The notes: generated by a model not told the origin, from the sequence alone. Numbered from the stretch's first letter, positions 8,864 to 17,930 are shown. The stretch is DNA of 64,000 nucleotides from Thiocapsa bogorovii (GCF_021228795.1 NZ_CP089309.1:4771501-4835500); one strand, 5' to 3'. Translations and numbers: made by a program.

Positions 8864-9973
8864 ATGCTCGCTCGCATCCTCGCGCTGGCCATCAAGGAGT
8901 TTCTTGTCCTCTTCAAGGATAAGCGCAGTCGGCTGGTGGTCGTGGTGCCGCCGCTGATCCAGTTGCTGGTATTCGGCTATGCGGCGTCGTTCGATCTCAA
9001 CGACGCCACCTACGCCATCTACGATCGCGACGGGGGCTTCGCGGCGCGCGATCTGGCGGCGCGCTTCGAGGGTGCGCCAAGCTTTCGCGCGGTCGGTCGG
9101 ATCACGCGGCAAGGGCAGATCGCCGAGTGGATCGATGCGCGCAAGGTCCTGTTGGTCATCCAGATCGGGCCGCGCTTCACGGCCGATCTGCTGGCGGGCA
9201 CGCCTGCCCCGGTGCAGATCTTGATCGACGGGCGCAACTCCAACACGGCTCAGATCCTTCAGAACGACGTCAGCCGAATCATCGCGGATTTCAATCGGGA
9301 CTGGATTCTCGCCCGGGGCTTGCAGGGCCTGCCGGTGACTCTGATCACGCGGGCCTGGTACAACCCCAATCTCGAGAGTCGCTGGTTCTTCGTCTCCGGA
9401 TTGGTGGGGATCCTGACCCTGGTGGTGACCATGATGGTCACGGCGCTTTCGGTTGCGCGCGAGCGCGAGCAGGGGACCTTCGATCAACTCCTCGTGACGC
9501 CATTGCGGCCGATCGAGATCCTGATCGGCAAGGCGACGCCGGGCCTGGTGATCGGCGTCCTGGAGGCGTCCTTGGTCGTGACCATCGCGGTGTTCTGGTT
9601 CCGGGTGCCCTTGGTCGGCGGTCTCGACGTGCTCTATGCCGGGATTCTGCTGTTCGTGCTGGCCGCCGTCGGGGTGGGGCTCATGATCTCCTCCTTGGCT
9701 GCGACCCTTCAACAGGCGCTCCTCGGGGCCTTCCTCTTCTTGGTTCCGGCGGTCATCCTCTCGGGTTTCGCCACACCCATCGCGAACATGCCCGAGGCGG
9801 TGCAGATCCTCACTCTTGGCGACCCGCTGCGGTATTACCTGGTGATCCTGCGCAGCGTCTTTCTCGAAGGTGCCGGATTCGAGCTTCTGATCGGTCAGAT
9901 GTGGCCGCTGGCGGTCATCGCCGTCCTAACGCTCGCCGCGGCCGGGTGGTTATTCAGGCATCGCATGGCCTGA
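8864..9973 (+). CDS. ybhR: ABC-2 type exporter permease (YbhR-like)
   Basis: A 369-residue paralogue of the preceding permease with the same plan: an N-terminal membrane segment (VVVPPLIQLLVFGYAASFD), a long periplasmic domain, and five C-terminal segments with the motif REREQGTFDQLLVTPL. It starts five bases after the previous stop. Together the four genes encode a complete YbhGFSR-type efflux complex; in E. coli that system has been linked to export of cationic compounds, but the substrate here is unknown. The 3' end overlaps a minus-strand ABC ATPase remnant. Confidence 0.87.
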   Translation: MLARILALAIKEFLVLFKDKRSRLVVVVPPLIQLLVFGYAASFDLNDATYAIYDRDGGFAARDLAARFEGAPSFRAVGRITRQGQIAEWIDARKVLLVIQIGPRFTADLLAGTPAPVQILIDGRNSNTAQILQNDVSRIIADFNRDWILARGLQGLPVTLITRAWYNPNLESRWFFVSGLVGILTLVVTMMVTALSVAREREQGTFDQLLVTPLRPIEILIGKATPGLVIGVLEASLVVTIAVFWFRVPLVGGLDVLYAGILLFVLAAVGVGLMISSLAATLQQALLGAFLFLVPAVILSGFATPIANMPEAVQILTLGDPLRYYLVILRSVFLEGAGFELLIGQMWPLAVIAVLTLAAAGWLFRHRMA

Positions 9974-10255
9974 GGGCCGATCAGAATCCCGGCGCCTCGG
10001 GTCATGCGGCTCGAGCGGGCCGATCGCGCCGTTGTGCAGGCGGTATTGATGGCTGGTGACCTGACGCCTGAAGCGGGCGTCGTGCGAGATCAGGACCAGT
10101 GCCTGCGGGAGGACGCCGAGGATCCTCACCAGGCGCCCCCGGGTCTCCTCGTCGAGTCCGTTGCTGGGCTCGTCGAGCAGATGAAAATGTCGGCAGCGTG
10201 TGCGCTTGCACAAAAACGACCCCGCTGGCAGATTGACGCGATGAATGCGCGTCGC
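9950..10255 (-). pseudogene. Remnant of an ABC transporter ATPase with an internal deletion
   Basis: Read on the minus strand, the frame (opened after a TGA at 10256-10258) gives a short VNLPAGSF segment. That is the type of strand that precedes a Walker A loop. It passes directly into FHLLDEPSNGLDEETRG (Walker B plus D-loop) and ALVLISHDARFRR (H-loop). Walker A, the Q-loop and the LSGGQ signature are all missing, about 100 residues of a normal ATPase. The fragment is squeezed between the end of the exporter operon and the cobD start. A cobalt or nickel uptake ATPase would suit the cobalamin neighbours, but this is a guess. Confidence 0.7.
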
Positions 10256-11395
10256 TCACATACCTCCGGATTGCTCGCTCCGACGTCACCGGCGCTGGAG
10301 CACGGTGGACGTCTGCGCGAGGCCGCGGCACGCTACGGCATCCCCGTTCAGGATTGGTTGGATCTCTCGACCGGGATCAATCCCGATGGCTGGCCCGTGC
10401 CCGAGGTGCCCGGTACCGCCTGGTCACGGCTGCCCGAAGAGGATGATGGATTGGAGGAGGCGGCCGCGCGGTGTTACGGCGCTCCCCGTCTCCTCGCGGT
10501 CGCCGGCTCGCAGGCCGCCATCCAGGCCTTGCCCAAACTGCGGGTCCCCGGACGCGTCGGGGTGCCGATGGTCGGCTATCAGGAGCATGCACAGGCTTGG
10601 CAACGCGCCGGCCATCGCCTCGTCCGCCTCGATGACGGAGACCTGGGGAAAGAGTCCGGCGCGGGTCTGGACAGCCTCGACGTTCTGATCGTCATCAACC
10701 CGAACAACCCGACGGGTCGCGCGTGGCCGGTGAGTCGGTTGCTCGACTGGCATGCGCGGCTTGCCGCACGGGGCGGCTGGCTTGTCGTCGACGAGGCCTT
10801 CATGGACACGACCCCGCAGGACAGCCTGGCCCCTTTCACCGATCGACCCGGTTTGATCGTGCTGCGTTCGTTGGGCAAGTTCTATGGGCTCGCCGGGGTG
10901 CGGGTCGGGTTCGTGCTCGGCGCGGTCCATCTGCGCGAGGCGCTGCGCTCACAGCTCGGACCCTGGACGCTGAGCGGTCCGGCCCGCCATGTCGCGCGGC
11001 TCGCCTTGGCCGATTCGCCGTGGCAGGAGGCGACCCGTGCATCGCTGCGCCGCGCGTCCGTCCGGCTTGCCACCCTGCTGTCCGATTATGGTCTTGCGCC
11101 GACGGGCGGGAGCGACCTGTTTCAATGGGTCCGCACGGCAGAGGCTCGATACATTCAGGACCGACTGGCGGGGATGGGAGTCTGGGTACGGCGATTCGAG
11201 ACACCGCCGAGTCTTCGCTTCGGTCTTCCGGGCGCCGAGACGGGTTGGGCTCGGCTCGAGTCGGGGTTGCGGTGTCTGTCGTCGGACGTGGCCGGGGACG
11301 CGTTCCGGCAGACAGTCGGCGAGACTCCGGCGGACATTCGGCCTTTTCCATCGGTCGCCCCTCCGCCCGCCCTCGTCCCCGGAGGGACAAGATGA
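10241..11395 (+). CDS. cobD: Threonine-phosphate decarboxylase (aminotransferase fold)
   Basis: A 384-residue PLP enzyme of cobalamin synthesis that makes (R)-1-amino-2-propanol phosphate from L-threonine phosphate for the nucleotide loop linker. Visible landmarks are the early [25 protein letters not shown] in the cofactor-binding part, [10 protein letters not shown] with the PLP-contacting Asp, and the lysine in [15 protein letters not shown]. The proline-rich C-terminal 35 residues look like a tail. ATG 10241 is the first plausible start. The stop overlaps the cobQ start as ATGA. Confidence 0.9.
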   Translation: MNARRSHTSGLLAPTSPALEHGGRLREAAARYGIPVQDWLDLSTGINPDGWPVPEVPGTAWSRLPEEDDGLEEAAARCYGAPRLLAVAGSQAAIQALPKLRVPGRVGVPMVGYQEHAQAWQRAGHRLVRLDDGDLGKESGAGLDSLDVLIVINPNNPTGRAWPVSRLLDWHARLAARGGWLVVDEAFMDTTPQDSLAPFTDRPGLIVLRSLGKFYGLAGVRVGFVLGAVHLREALRSQLGPWTLSGPARHVARLALADSPWQEATRASLRRASVRLATLLSDYGLAPTGGSDLFQWVRTAEARYIQDRLAGMGVWVRRFETPPSLRFGLPGAETGWARLESGLRCLSSDVAGDAFRQTVGETPADIRPFPSVAPPPALVPGGTR

Positions 11396-12888
11396 CCGCT
11401 GCGACCCTCATGGTCCAGGGTACGACCTCGGACGCGGGCAAGAGTGTTTTGGTGGCCGGTCTCTGCCGCTGCTTCAGCCGACGCGGCGTCAAGGTCGCAC
11501 CCTTCAAGCCGCAGAACATGGCCCTGAACAGCGCGGTGACCGCCGACGGCGGCGAGATTGGCCGGGCCCAAGCGGTGCAGGCGCAGGCCTGCGGGCTCGC
11601 GCCGACCATCGACATGAACCCGGTCCTGCTCAAGCCCAATTCGGACCGCGGTGCCCAGGTCATCATCCAGGGCCGGGCTGTCGGCACGATGGATGCCGTC
11701 GCCTATCACCACTACAAGCGCATCGCCCGCGTTGCCGTGCTGGAGTCCCACGGCCGGCTCGGAGCGTCCTACGATCGAATCGTCGTGGAGGGCGCGGGCA
11801 GTCCGGCCGAGATCAATCTCCGCGAGCACGACATCGCCAACATGGGGTTCGCCGAGGCGGTGGACTGTCCGGTGATCCTGATCGCCGACATCGACCGCGG
11901 CGGGGTCTTTGCTCACCTGGTCGGCACGCTGGCGTTGCTCGCGCCGAGCGAGCGGTCGAGGGTGGTCGGATTCGTCGTCAATCGTTTCCGAGGCGATCTT
12001 GCGCTCCTGCAGCCGGGTCTGGAATGGCTCGAGCGCGAGACCGGCAAGCCGGTGCTCGGTGTCCTGCCCTACCTGCACGGGTTGCATCTGGAGGCCGAGG
12101 ATGCCGTTGCGTTGCGCCAGACCGACAAGCCGAGCGACGCCCTGCGGGTGATCGTCCCGCGCCTGCCGCGCATCAGCAACCACACCGACCTCGACCCGCT
12201 GCGGCTCCATCCTCAGGTCGACCTGCGCTATGTCTCGGCCGGAGAGGTTCCGCCCCCCGCGGATCTCATCATACTGCCCGGATCGAAATCAGTGCGCTCG
12301 GATCTTGAGTGGTTGCGTCGCGAGGGCTGGGAGCCCGTGATCGCACGGCATCTGCGCTACGGCGGCCGGGTGATCGGGATCTGCGGCGGCTTTCAGATGC
12401 TCGGCACCCGGATCCTGGATCCCTCGGGTCTCGAAGGCGATCCGGGTGAGGAACCCGGTCTCGGCTTGTTGGATCTGGAAACCCGGCTCATGCCCGAGAA
12501 GATCTTGGCCAACGTCTCCGGCAGGCTCCGGCTGGAGGACGCCGCGGTAACGGGATACGAGATCCACGCCGGCCGGACGAGCGGTCCGGCGCTCGAGCGT
12601 CCGGCCGTGCTTCTGAACGATCCGCAGGGCGAGCGCCCGGACGGTGCCGTTTCGGAGGACGGACGGATCTTGGGGACCTATCTGCACGGACTTTTCGAGT
12701 CGCCCGTTGCCGCATCGGCCCTGCTGAGTTGGGCCGGTCTCGCGGTTCGCGAGACCCTGGACTATCGTGCCCTCCGCGAGGCGGCCCTGGAGCGGTTGGC
12801 CGACAACCTCGAGCAGCATCTCGACCTCGGACACCTCGAGCGGATTCTTTGCGGTTGGGTGCCGGGCAGAGGGACTGGAGCCCCTTGA
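11392..12888 (+). CDS. cobQ: Cobyric acid synthase (glutamine-hydrolysing)
   Basis: A 498-residue enzyme that amidates adenosyl-cobyrinate a,c-diamide at four side chains using glutamine and ATP. The N-terminal ATP-binding domain begins [17 protein letters not shown] with a deviant P-loop and continues with [16 protein letters not shown]. The C-terminal class I glutamine amidotransferase domain shows [14 protein letters not shown] and the nucleophile Cys in [12 protein letters not shown], and ends near the catalytic His in TYLHGLFES. Length fits the family. It overlaps cobD by four bases. Confidence 0.93.
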   Translation: MTAATLMVQGTTSDAGKSVLVAGLCRCFSRRGVKVAPFKPQNMALNSAVTADGGEIGRAQAVQAQACGLAPTIDMNPVLLKPNSDRGAQVIIQGRAVGTMDAVAYHHYKRIARVAVLESHGRLGASYDRIVVEGAGSPAEINLREHDIANMGFAEAVDCPVILIADIDRGGVFAHLVGTLALLAPSERSRVVGFVVNRFRGDLALLQPGLEWLERETGKPVLGVLPYLHGLHLEAEDAVALRQTDKPSDALRVIVPRLPRISNHTDLDPLRLHPQVDLRYVSAGEVPPPADLIILPGSKSVRSDLEWLRREGWEPVIARHLRYGGRVIGICGGFQMLGTRILDPSGLEGDPGEEPGLGLLDLETRLMPEKILANVSGRLRLEDAAVTGYEIHAGRTSGPALERPAVLLNDPQGERPDGAVSEDGRILGTYLHGLFESPVAASALLSWAGLAVRETLDYRALREAALERLADNLEQHLDLGHLERILCGWVPGRGTGAP

Positions 12889-13031
12889 AACCGGGCTGGC
12901 TGAGCGTTCCCGCGGCGCGTCGCAATCTCCCATGGGGGCAGCACCCATCCGATGATGCTTGCGGCCATCGCGAGCGGTCAGGCCCGATCGGTGATATCGG
13001 TTCAAGTCGGCTCGGTGCAGCCCGAGCGGAT

Positions 13032-13778
13032 ATGCCGCTGCTTGTCGATCCGGTGATCTCGATCGCGCGAAGTACCCGTTTCGTGCTCGTCGAGATCGAT
13101 TCGGAAGGCAGCGCGCTCTCCTTCTCGGGCGAGGGCCAGGCGCAGGTCGTGGAGCACAACCTGCCCACCGTCGCGCGGCGCCTGAAGGACCTCGAAGACG
13201 ACACCGACCTTCAATTGGAGATCCTGCGAATGCGGGGTTCCCGTTCCGAGACAGGTTCGAGCGGCCTTGCACCGGAGAGCCGATGGATCTGCGGCGAGGA
13301 TCCGCCGTGTCGGGTGCCCCATCAACTCGACAAGCACGGCCTGGATGTCGCCTTGAGCGCCGGTCGCCACGCGGCCGAGCGCGCCAAGCTTGCGGGTGTC
13401 GGGCGTCTCATTGCCATGGCCCCGTCGTTGTGCCCGGCGGCCGCATGGCAGCTCCCGATAACGGCTGCGGATGGAGAGCATACCGTGCGCCAGTTGCCCT
13501 GTCCCGATTGGTCCCTCCACGATGCCATCGCGTGCTTTGATTTCTATGACGCCTTGCGTTGCCGCGGACGATCCGAGATCGCTGCATTGGTCGGCATTGC
13601 GATTGCTGCGGCCCAGATGGGCATCCCATTCTGTCTACCCGATTCCGCAGGCGGCGTCGCGGTGGAGGCGGCGGTCGGATTGAACCCCGGCGTGCGCGCG
13701 TGGCTCGAACCGATGTTCGCCGAACGTCCCGGTTCGGTACCTTCCCCGGTGTCTCCGCGCGCCCCGTGCGCCGTTTAA
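13032..13778 (+). CDS. Truncated CobT-like protein (phosphoribosyltransferase fold)
   Basis: A 248-residue protein whose second half resembles nicotinate-nucleotide:dimethylbenzimidazole phosphoribosyltransferase (CobT). LDVALSAGRHAAERAKLAG matches the segment that normally precedes the substrate loop, and SEIAALVGIAIAAAQMGIPF and AVGLNPGVRAWLEP match the later helices. It is about 100 residues shorter than CobT and ends before the SHRS-E-GH segment that carries the catalytic glutamate. The first 60 residues look unrelated. Its place after cobQ suits a lower-ligand-related role, but it may not be a working transferase. Start at ATG 13032. Confidence 0.55.
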   Translation: MPLLVDPVISIARSTRFVLVEIDSEGSALSFSGEGQAQVVEHNLPTVARRLKDLEDDTDLQLEILRMRGSRSETGSSGLAPESRWICGEDPPCRVPHQLDKHGLDVALSAGRHAAERAKLAGVGRLIAMAPSLCPAAAWQLPITAADGEHTVRQLPCPDWSLHDAIACFDFYDALRCRGRSEIAALVGIAIAAAQMGIPFCLPDSAGGVAVEAAVGLNPGVRAWLEPMFAERPGSVPSPVSPRAPCAV

Positions 13779-13825
13779 CGGCCGGATCTCGCTTCAGACC
13801 CTTCATCCGTGCGATGCGGCCCAAT

Positions 13826-14566
13826 TCATGCGTCCGGTGAAGGCGGCGACAGCCGTTTCGCACGCGACCTCGCCGCGACGAGATCCCCGATCAGAAACGG
13901 CAGGTAATAGAAGAAGCTCGACACCAGGGCCAGTCCGGCAAGGCTCAGGATGTACCAAGGCCAAGGGCCGAGAAAATCCATCAGGGACGCCTGCTCGGGC
14001 TTACTGCAAAGAAAGAGATAGTTGGTCCCCAGCCAGAGGTTGATGGGGGCCACTACGGCGACCACGACCAGCAAAACACCAAGGGATTTGAAGATGGACG
14101 CGAGTCTCGGTCTGAACCGATAGACCAAGGTGGCATAGAGGACGCCGACGATGACGAGTCCATGCCCGACAAAAAAAGCGATAAAAGCCGGGTCCGGAAA
14201 TCCCCTGTCCAGATCCGGCGTGAAGAGCGCCTGCAGGGTCCCGCCCCACGCCCAAAAATAGACGATCTCGTAGGCGGAATACGACCGTGCCGCGAGGGTC
14301 CATGCCGTGAGCAGGACCGACAGTCCGCAGAGATGCAGAGGGAGCAGGCTGCTCAAGAGCCGATCGTAGTGGTTCACCTGCAGCCAGATATGAACGCCTT
14401 CCTGGGCGATCAAAAGGGCCGCAATCAAGAGCCCGATTCGATACTGCCCTGTCAAGCTCAGTCCTCGGCGCGCCAGCAGCGGTAGCGTGATCCCGATCGC
14501 GGCGATCAGGAGCACACTGCTCACATGTGCAGTCCCGAAAAGGATGAGTGGACCGGCCATGCTCAT
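13826..14566 (-). CDS. TIGR02206/YwaF family multi-pass membrane protein
   Basis: A 246-residue protein with about seven hydrophobic segments. It has the family's characteristic LLPLHLCGLSVLLTAW, then FWAWGGTLQALFTPDL and a late NYLFLCSKPEQASLMDFLGPWPWY. These match the TIGR02206 (YwaF-like) integral membrane family, which has no known biochemical activity. It is convergent with the CobT-like gene, and only 47 bases separate the two stops. Confidence 0.8.
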   Translation of the reverse strand: MSMAGPLILFGTAHVSSVLLIAAIGITLPLLARRGLSLTGQYRIGLLIAALLIAQEGVHIWLQVNHYDRLLSSLLPLHLCGLSVLLTAWTLAARSYSAYEIVYFWAWGGTLQALFTPDLDRGFPDPAFIAFFVGHGLVIVGVLYATLVYRFRPRLASIFKSLGVLLVVVAVVAPINLWLGTNYLFLCSKPEQASLMDFLGPWPWYILSLAGLALVSSFFYYLPFLIGDLVAARSRAKRLSPPSPDA

Positions 14567-15177
14567 CGCTCGTCCTCTCTAAAATACAGACGTGTTCGCG
14601 TCCGCGCCCGCCCAATGGCTCACTCTCGATGCGACTGTCTTCGTTCGCCCTCCCGCGGCCATTGCGCATGATAGCGCAGTCGCCGGTCGAATCTGACGCT
14701 TTCGATTGACCGATCGCCTCGGGGAAGGCGTTGAATCGCCCGAGCGACAGCGTATTCGTCTCGATCGCCGCTGGCGAGCCTCCGAATTCCGGTGGTTCTT
14801 GAATGACCTTAACTCGGTCGATGAATTCCCGACCTCAGGCTTGAACATCACTCGGATATCAACGGATCCACCGTATTCGATTTTACTAATATGATGGAAT
14901 AATAGAACGTAGGCTACTGATAAAAATATTTTTGTAGGACTCTTGACAGCTTTCCTGTCGACACTACATCCTAATCACGTCAATAATAACGATAGGTGAT
15001 AACGACTAAAGCGATAGATATTCCCTACGGATCGTCGCGGGCCGGACTCCTGCGTCATCGCCTCGCTGGGACAGAATCCGTTCATTACCCTGTCGATGCG
15101 TTGAATAGATCTTGGAAACGTTAAAACATCACTATCGGCGCTGTTCAGAAGACGCCAACAACGAGGTGGAGACAACA
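14567..15177. other. Long AT-rich divergent intergenic region
   Basis: About 600 bases without a gene, between two divergent genes. From about 14870 to 15120 the composition drops far below the surrounding GC level, with AT runs such as GATAAAAATATTTTTGTAGG. It contains one good -35 candidate for the rightward cluster (see 14943). This is the main regulatory region in front of the metallophosphoesterase/Sox-like cluster. Confidence 0.6.
14943..14970 (+). promoter_or_regulatory. Candidate promoter for the metallophosphoesterase/Sox-like cluster
   Basis: A perfect -35 hexamer TTGACA at 14943-14948 is followed after 16 bases by TACATC (14965-14970), a weak -10. The surrounding DNA is AT-rich and a leader of about 200 bases would follow. 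The -10 assignment is uncertain; a shifted -10 or an activator-dependent promoter is equally possible. Confidence 0.35.
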
Positions 15178-16197
15178 ATGTCTGACATTGTAGATCACAG
15201 CAGAAGGCAGTTTCTGTCGTTCGCGGGCAAGGCCGGCTTAACGACCTTGGTCGCGCAGGCAGTCGGGATCAATCTCGGCGTCGTGGATATCGTTCGCGCA
15301 CAAACCGGAAAACGCGGCGTCGAGCCTTTCCGATTCGCAATCATCAGTGACGCGCATCTCTACAGCATGCCCGATCATAAATTCGACCAACAACTCGCGG
15401 ATGCGGTTGCACAGGTCAATGCGATGACGCCGCTGCCCGACTTTGTTTTGTTCGGCGGTGACGTTGCGCAAAACGGGACGGAAGACCAGTTGGTCAAGGG
15501 TAAGAAGATCCTTTCTGCGCTGAAGATGCCGCTCAAGATCATACCCGGCGAGCACGATTGGTATCTCGATATGGGGGATGCTTGGCGCGGACTTTACGGT
15601 GACGAGACCTGGTCCTTTAATCATAAGGGTGTGCACTTCATCGGTCTCAACTCCATACTTGTGCGCGACTTCTGGACCGAGGCGGGATTGACGCCTCTGG
15701 AACGGATGACCGTGATGGAGATGCTCGAAAGCCCGATCCCCGGTCCATGGGGCGTGCACGAAAAGCAGCTCGAATGGTTGGCCAATGACGTCAAGGACTT
15801 GGCTCCCGATACGCCGGTCGTCGTCTTTACTCACTCCCCGCTTTGGGACTACTACCCGCGCTGGAATTTCCAGACCTCCGACGCGCCCGAGATTCGCGAG
15901 ATCTTGTCGAAGTTCGACAACGTGATGTCTTATCACGGCCACGTCCACCAAACCCTCTACAATCGGATCGGGAATATGAGCTCGGTCGCCGCATTGAGCA
16001 CCTCCTGGCCTTGGCCTTACCCCCCGGTCGAGCTCGCATTCCCCGAGACCCGAATGAATCGGGCCGATCCCTCGATCGCGACCGACGGTATGGGTACGCA
16101 GACCATTGATCTGACCGGATCGTTCGAGGGTCTGGTTCAGTACCAGCCGTTCGAAGATTCGCTGACACCATTCATGAGAGATGGCTTCAAGGTCTAG
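15178..16197 (+). CDS. Tat-exported calcineurin-like metallophosphoesterase
   Basis: A 339-residue periplasmic enzyme. The N terminus has a twin-arginine signal (SRRQFLSFAGKAG, residues 8-20). The dinuclear metal site is complete: Asp58 and His60 (IISDAH), Asp95 (FGGDV), the third motif as GEHD (residues 124-127) with Glu in place of the usual Asn, His219 (FTHSP), and GHVH at 254-257. SoxB of the thiosulfate-oxidising Sox system is also a Tat-exported enzyme of this superfamily, but it is longer and has a 5'-nucleotidase C-terminal domain that is absent here. GAGGTGGAG precedes the ATG. The cytochrome gene follows after 13 bases. Substrate unknown. Confidence 0.85.
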   Translation: MSDIVDHSRRQFLSFAGKAGLTTLVAQAVGINLGVVDIVRAQTGKRGVEPFRFAIISDAHLYSMPDHKFDQQLADAVAQVNAMTPLPDFVLFGGDVAQNGTEDQLVKGKKILSALKMPLKIIPGEHDWYLDMGDAWRGLYGDETWSFNHKGVHFIGLNSILVRDFWTEAGLTPLERMTVMEMLESPIPGPWGVHEKQLEWLANDVKDLAPDTPVVVFTHSPLWDYYPRWNFQTSDAPEIREILSKFDNVMSYHGHVHQTLYNRIGNMSSVAALSTSWPWPYPPVELAFPETRMNRADPSIATDGMGTQTIDLTGSFEGLVQYQPFEDSLTPFMRDGFKV

Positions 16198-16210
16198 GGG
16201 GGTATCGTCA

Positions 16211-16723
16211 ATGAAAAATAGTACGCTGAAGATTGAGCGGGTGATGGCCGTATCGGCCCTCGCCGCGGTTCTCGGTATGAGCACCAGTTGGGCGCGCGCA
16301 CCGTTCACTGATGAAGAGCTGGCGGAGCAGAAGGCCGCCTTGGTCGAGTCGATCGCCCTCGGATATGACCTCTGGCACGGCAGTCGTGCGGATATGACGA
16401 CCAACGGTCTGGCGTGCGGCAATTGTCATCCCGATACGGCTGCGTCCAACCCGCAAACCTTCCCGAAATACATGACGATGTACGGTAAGGTCATCCCCTT
16501 CCGGGAGATGGTGAATTGGTGTATCGAGAATCCGCAAGCCGGCACTCGGCTCGACGTCGACGGTGACGACATGACCGCCATGGAGGCCTACGCCTTCTAT
16601 CTGCATCGCGGAAAAGAGATCACCCCCGGTTTGGCCAGTGAGCAAACCGTGCCGATCGTCGTGGAATACGGAACCGGCTTCGCAAGAACCCCGACCGGCA
16701 TCGGCGTCGATACTAAACCCTGA
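16211..16723 (+). CDS. SoxA-like monoheme cytochrome c
   Basis: A 170-residue exported protein with a Sec-type signal ending near SWARA (residue 30). One heme c site, CGNCH, is at residues 69-73. Downstream lies FPKYMTMYGKVIPFREMVNWC and then GDDMTAMEAYAFYLHRG. The order heme motif, hydrophobic-Asn-x-Cys, then Met-x-Ala-hydrophobic-x-AY-x-RG parallels the catalytic heme domain of SoxA, where the Cys after the Ile-Asn pair ligates heme iron and carries the sulfur chemistry. Cys104 is therefore a candidate axial ligand. It sits between the phosphoesterase and the SoxYZ-like genes. The SoxA likeness is my reading of motif order, not a search result. Confidence 0.78.
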   Translation: MKNSTLKIERVMAVSALAAVLGMSTSWARAPFTDEELAEQKAALVESIALGYDLWHGSRADMTTNGLACGNCHPDTAASNPQTFPKYMTMYGKVIPFREMVNWCIENPQAGTRLDVDGDDMTAMEAYAFYLHRGKEITPGLASEQTVPIVVEYGTGFARTPTGIGVDTKP

Positions 16724-16748
16724 GGCCCTCGACTGGAGCGGTCATTTC

Positions 16749-16778
16749 TCTGCGGCCCCCGACGAGGGGTGCCGCAGA
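16749..16778 (+). terminator. Strong intergenic hairpin after the cytochrome gene
   Basis: TCTGCGGC-CCCC, loop GACGA, then GGGG-T-GCCGCAGA: a 12-bp stem with one bulged T, 25 bases past the cytochrome stop. No U-tract follows, so it may act as a partial terminator or as an mRNA-stability element rather than a full Rho-independent terminator. Confidence 0.5.
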
Positions 16779-16863
16779 CGGATTTCGGTGGGTGTCGACA
16801 CTCCGGCGTCGAGCGCCGTGTGGTTTCGACGTCTAACCTTCGCTGGGGTTGTTGGTCGTGGTG

Positions 16864-17394
16864 ATGAGAGCGGTTTTCCTTCTGATCATGATTCAAGGCG
16901 GGATTCTTGCCCCGGCCTTCGCCGAACAGACCTGTGATACCAGCCGGTATCCTCTGTCGGCGCCGACGGAGCGTTTCAGCGACAACGGCGACGGTACAGT
17001 GACGGATGACGCGGCGCAGCTGATGTGGATGCGGTGTTCCGCAGGGCAAACCTGGTCGGACGAGACCTGTGTCGGGGAGGCTGTCGACTACGACTGGCAG
17101 GGGGCACAGGATCTGGCGGCCGCGACAAACGCGAGTGGTTCGCAGTTCTTCAACGACTGGCGAGTGCCGAGTCTGCGCGACTTGGCGATGATCGCGGAGA
17201 GGCAGTGCGAGAACCCTCGCATCAATCTGGGGATCTTTCCGAATACCCCGGCGCGTCTCTACTGGACCAATTCGTTGCGACCCGGCGAGGAAGACGATGG
17301 TTACGCATACGCCCTGAGCTTCGGACCCGCGGGCGTGCAGCACGTGGCAAAAGGCGAGCGTCACGCGGTGCGCCTTGTTCGCACGGCGCCATGA
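16864..17394 (+). CDS. Secreted DUF1566 (Lcl-like) domain protein
   Basis: A 176-residue protein with a signal peptide ending at PAFAEQ. The mature part shows FSDNGDGTVTDDAAQLMWMRC, where GTV-D--T-L-W is the DUF1566 signature, then a central WQGAQDLAAA, NDWRVPSLRDL and a terminal HAVRLVRTAP. DUF1566 domains are secreted, C-type-lectin-like folds of unclear function. The gene is embedded between the SoxA-like cytochrome and the SoxY-like gene, and its stop overlaps the SoxY-like start (ATGA), tying it to this transcript. Start at ATG 16864; GTG 16858 is possible. Confidence 0.78.
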   Translation: MRAVFLLIMIQGGILAPAFAEQTCDTSRYPLSAPTERFSDNGDGTVTDDAAQLMWMRCSAGQTWSDETCVGEAVDYDWQGAQDLAAATNASGSQFFNDWRVPSLRDLAMIAERQCENPRINLGIFPNTPARLYWTNSLRPGEEDDGYAYALSFGPAGVQHVAKGERHAVRLVRTAP

Positions 17395-17930
17395 GTTCGG
17401 AACACGGGATCACGTGCATGGCCGGCGAACGTGGTTTGCCCGCCGTCGGTGTTCCGGTCCGCGAGGACGAGGCGAATGTCGATCGCTATCGCCGTGGGTT
17501 GGTTGCTGCAGGCGGTATCTTTTGCGCATTGTTGCAGGTTGGCCTGCTCGGAGCCGCTCATGCGCGAAGTCGCGGGCTTCCCGAACTCTTCTCCGCCACG
17601 ACGATCGACGACGCGCTTGACGTCCTGGGCAGCGTCCCGGTCGGCAGTGTCGATGTCGAGCTGACACTGCCCGGTGTCGTCGAGGATGGGGCGGTGGTGC
17701 CCGTGAGGGTGTCGAGCACGCTCGATGGCGTCGAAGAGATCTATGTGCTGGTCGCGACGAACCCTTATCCGGTCGCGGTTCGCTTCGAGATCCTGGAGGG
17801 GACGGAGCCCTTCGTGGCGATCCGTCTGAAGTTAGCGCAAACCGGCGCAGTGTACGCCGTGGTGAGGGCCAAGGGCCGTCTCTACTCCAGGGTTGCGGAG
17901 ACTCGGGTGACGGTCGGCGGATGCGGTTGA
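17391..17930 (+). CDS. SoxY-like sulfur-carrier protein
   Basis: A 179-residue exported protein. An RYRRGLVAAGG segment before a hydrophobic stretch resembles a twin-arginine signal, which SoxY proteins use. The mature domain has DVELTLPGVVEDGAVVPVRV, IYVLVATNPYPVAVRFEIL and ends VTVGGCG. In SoxY the C-terminal GGCGG arm carries the sulfur substrate on its Cys; here the tail is GGCG, one glycine short. It is translationally coupled to the DUF1566 gene and followed by the SoxZ-like gene. A second soxYZ locus probably exists elsewhere in such a genome; this cannot be seen here. Confidence 0.82.
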   Translation: MSSEHGITCMAGERGLPAVGVPVREDEANVDRYRRGLVAAGGIFCALLQVGLLGAAHARSRGLPELFSATTIDDALDVLGSVPVGSVDVELTLPGVVEDGAVVPVRVSSTLDGVEEIYVLVATNPYPVAVRFEILEGTEPFVAIRLKLAQTGAVYAVVRAKGRLYSRVAETRVTVGGCG

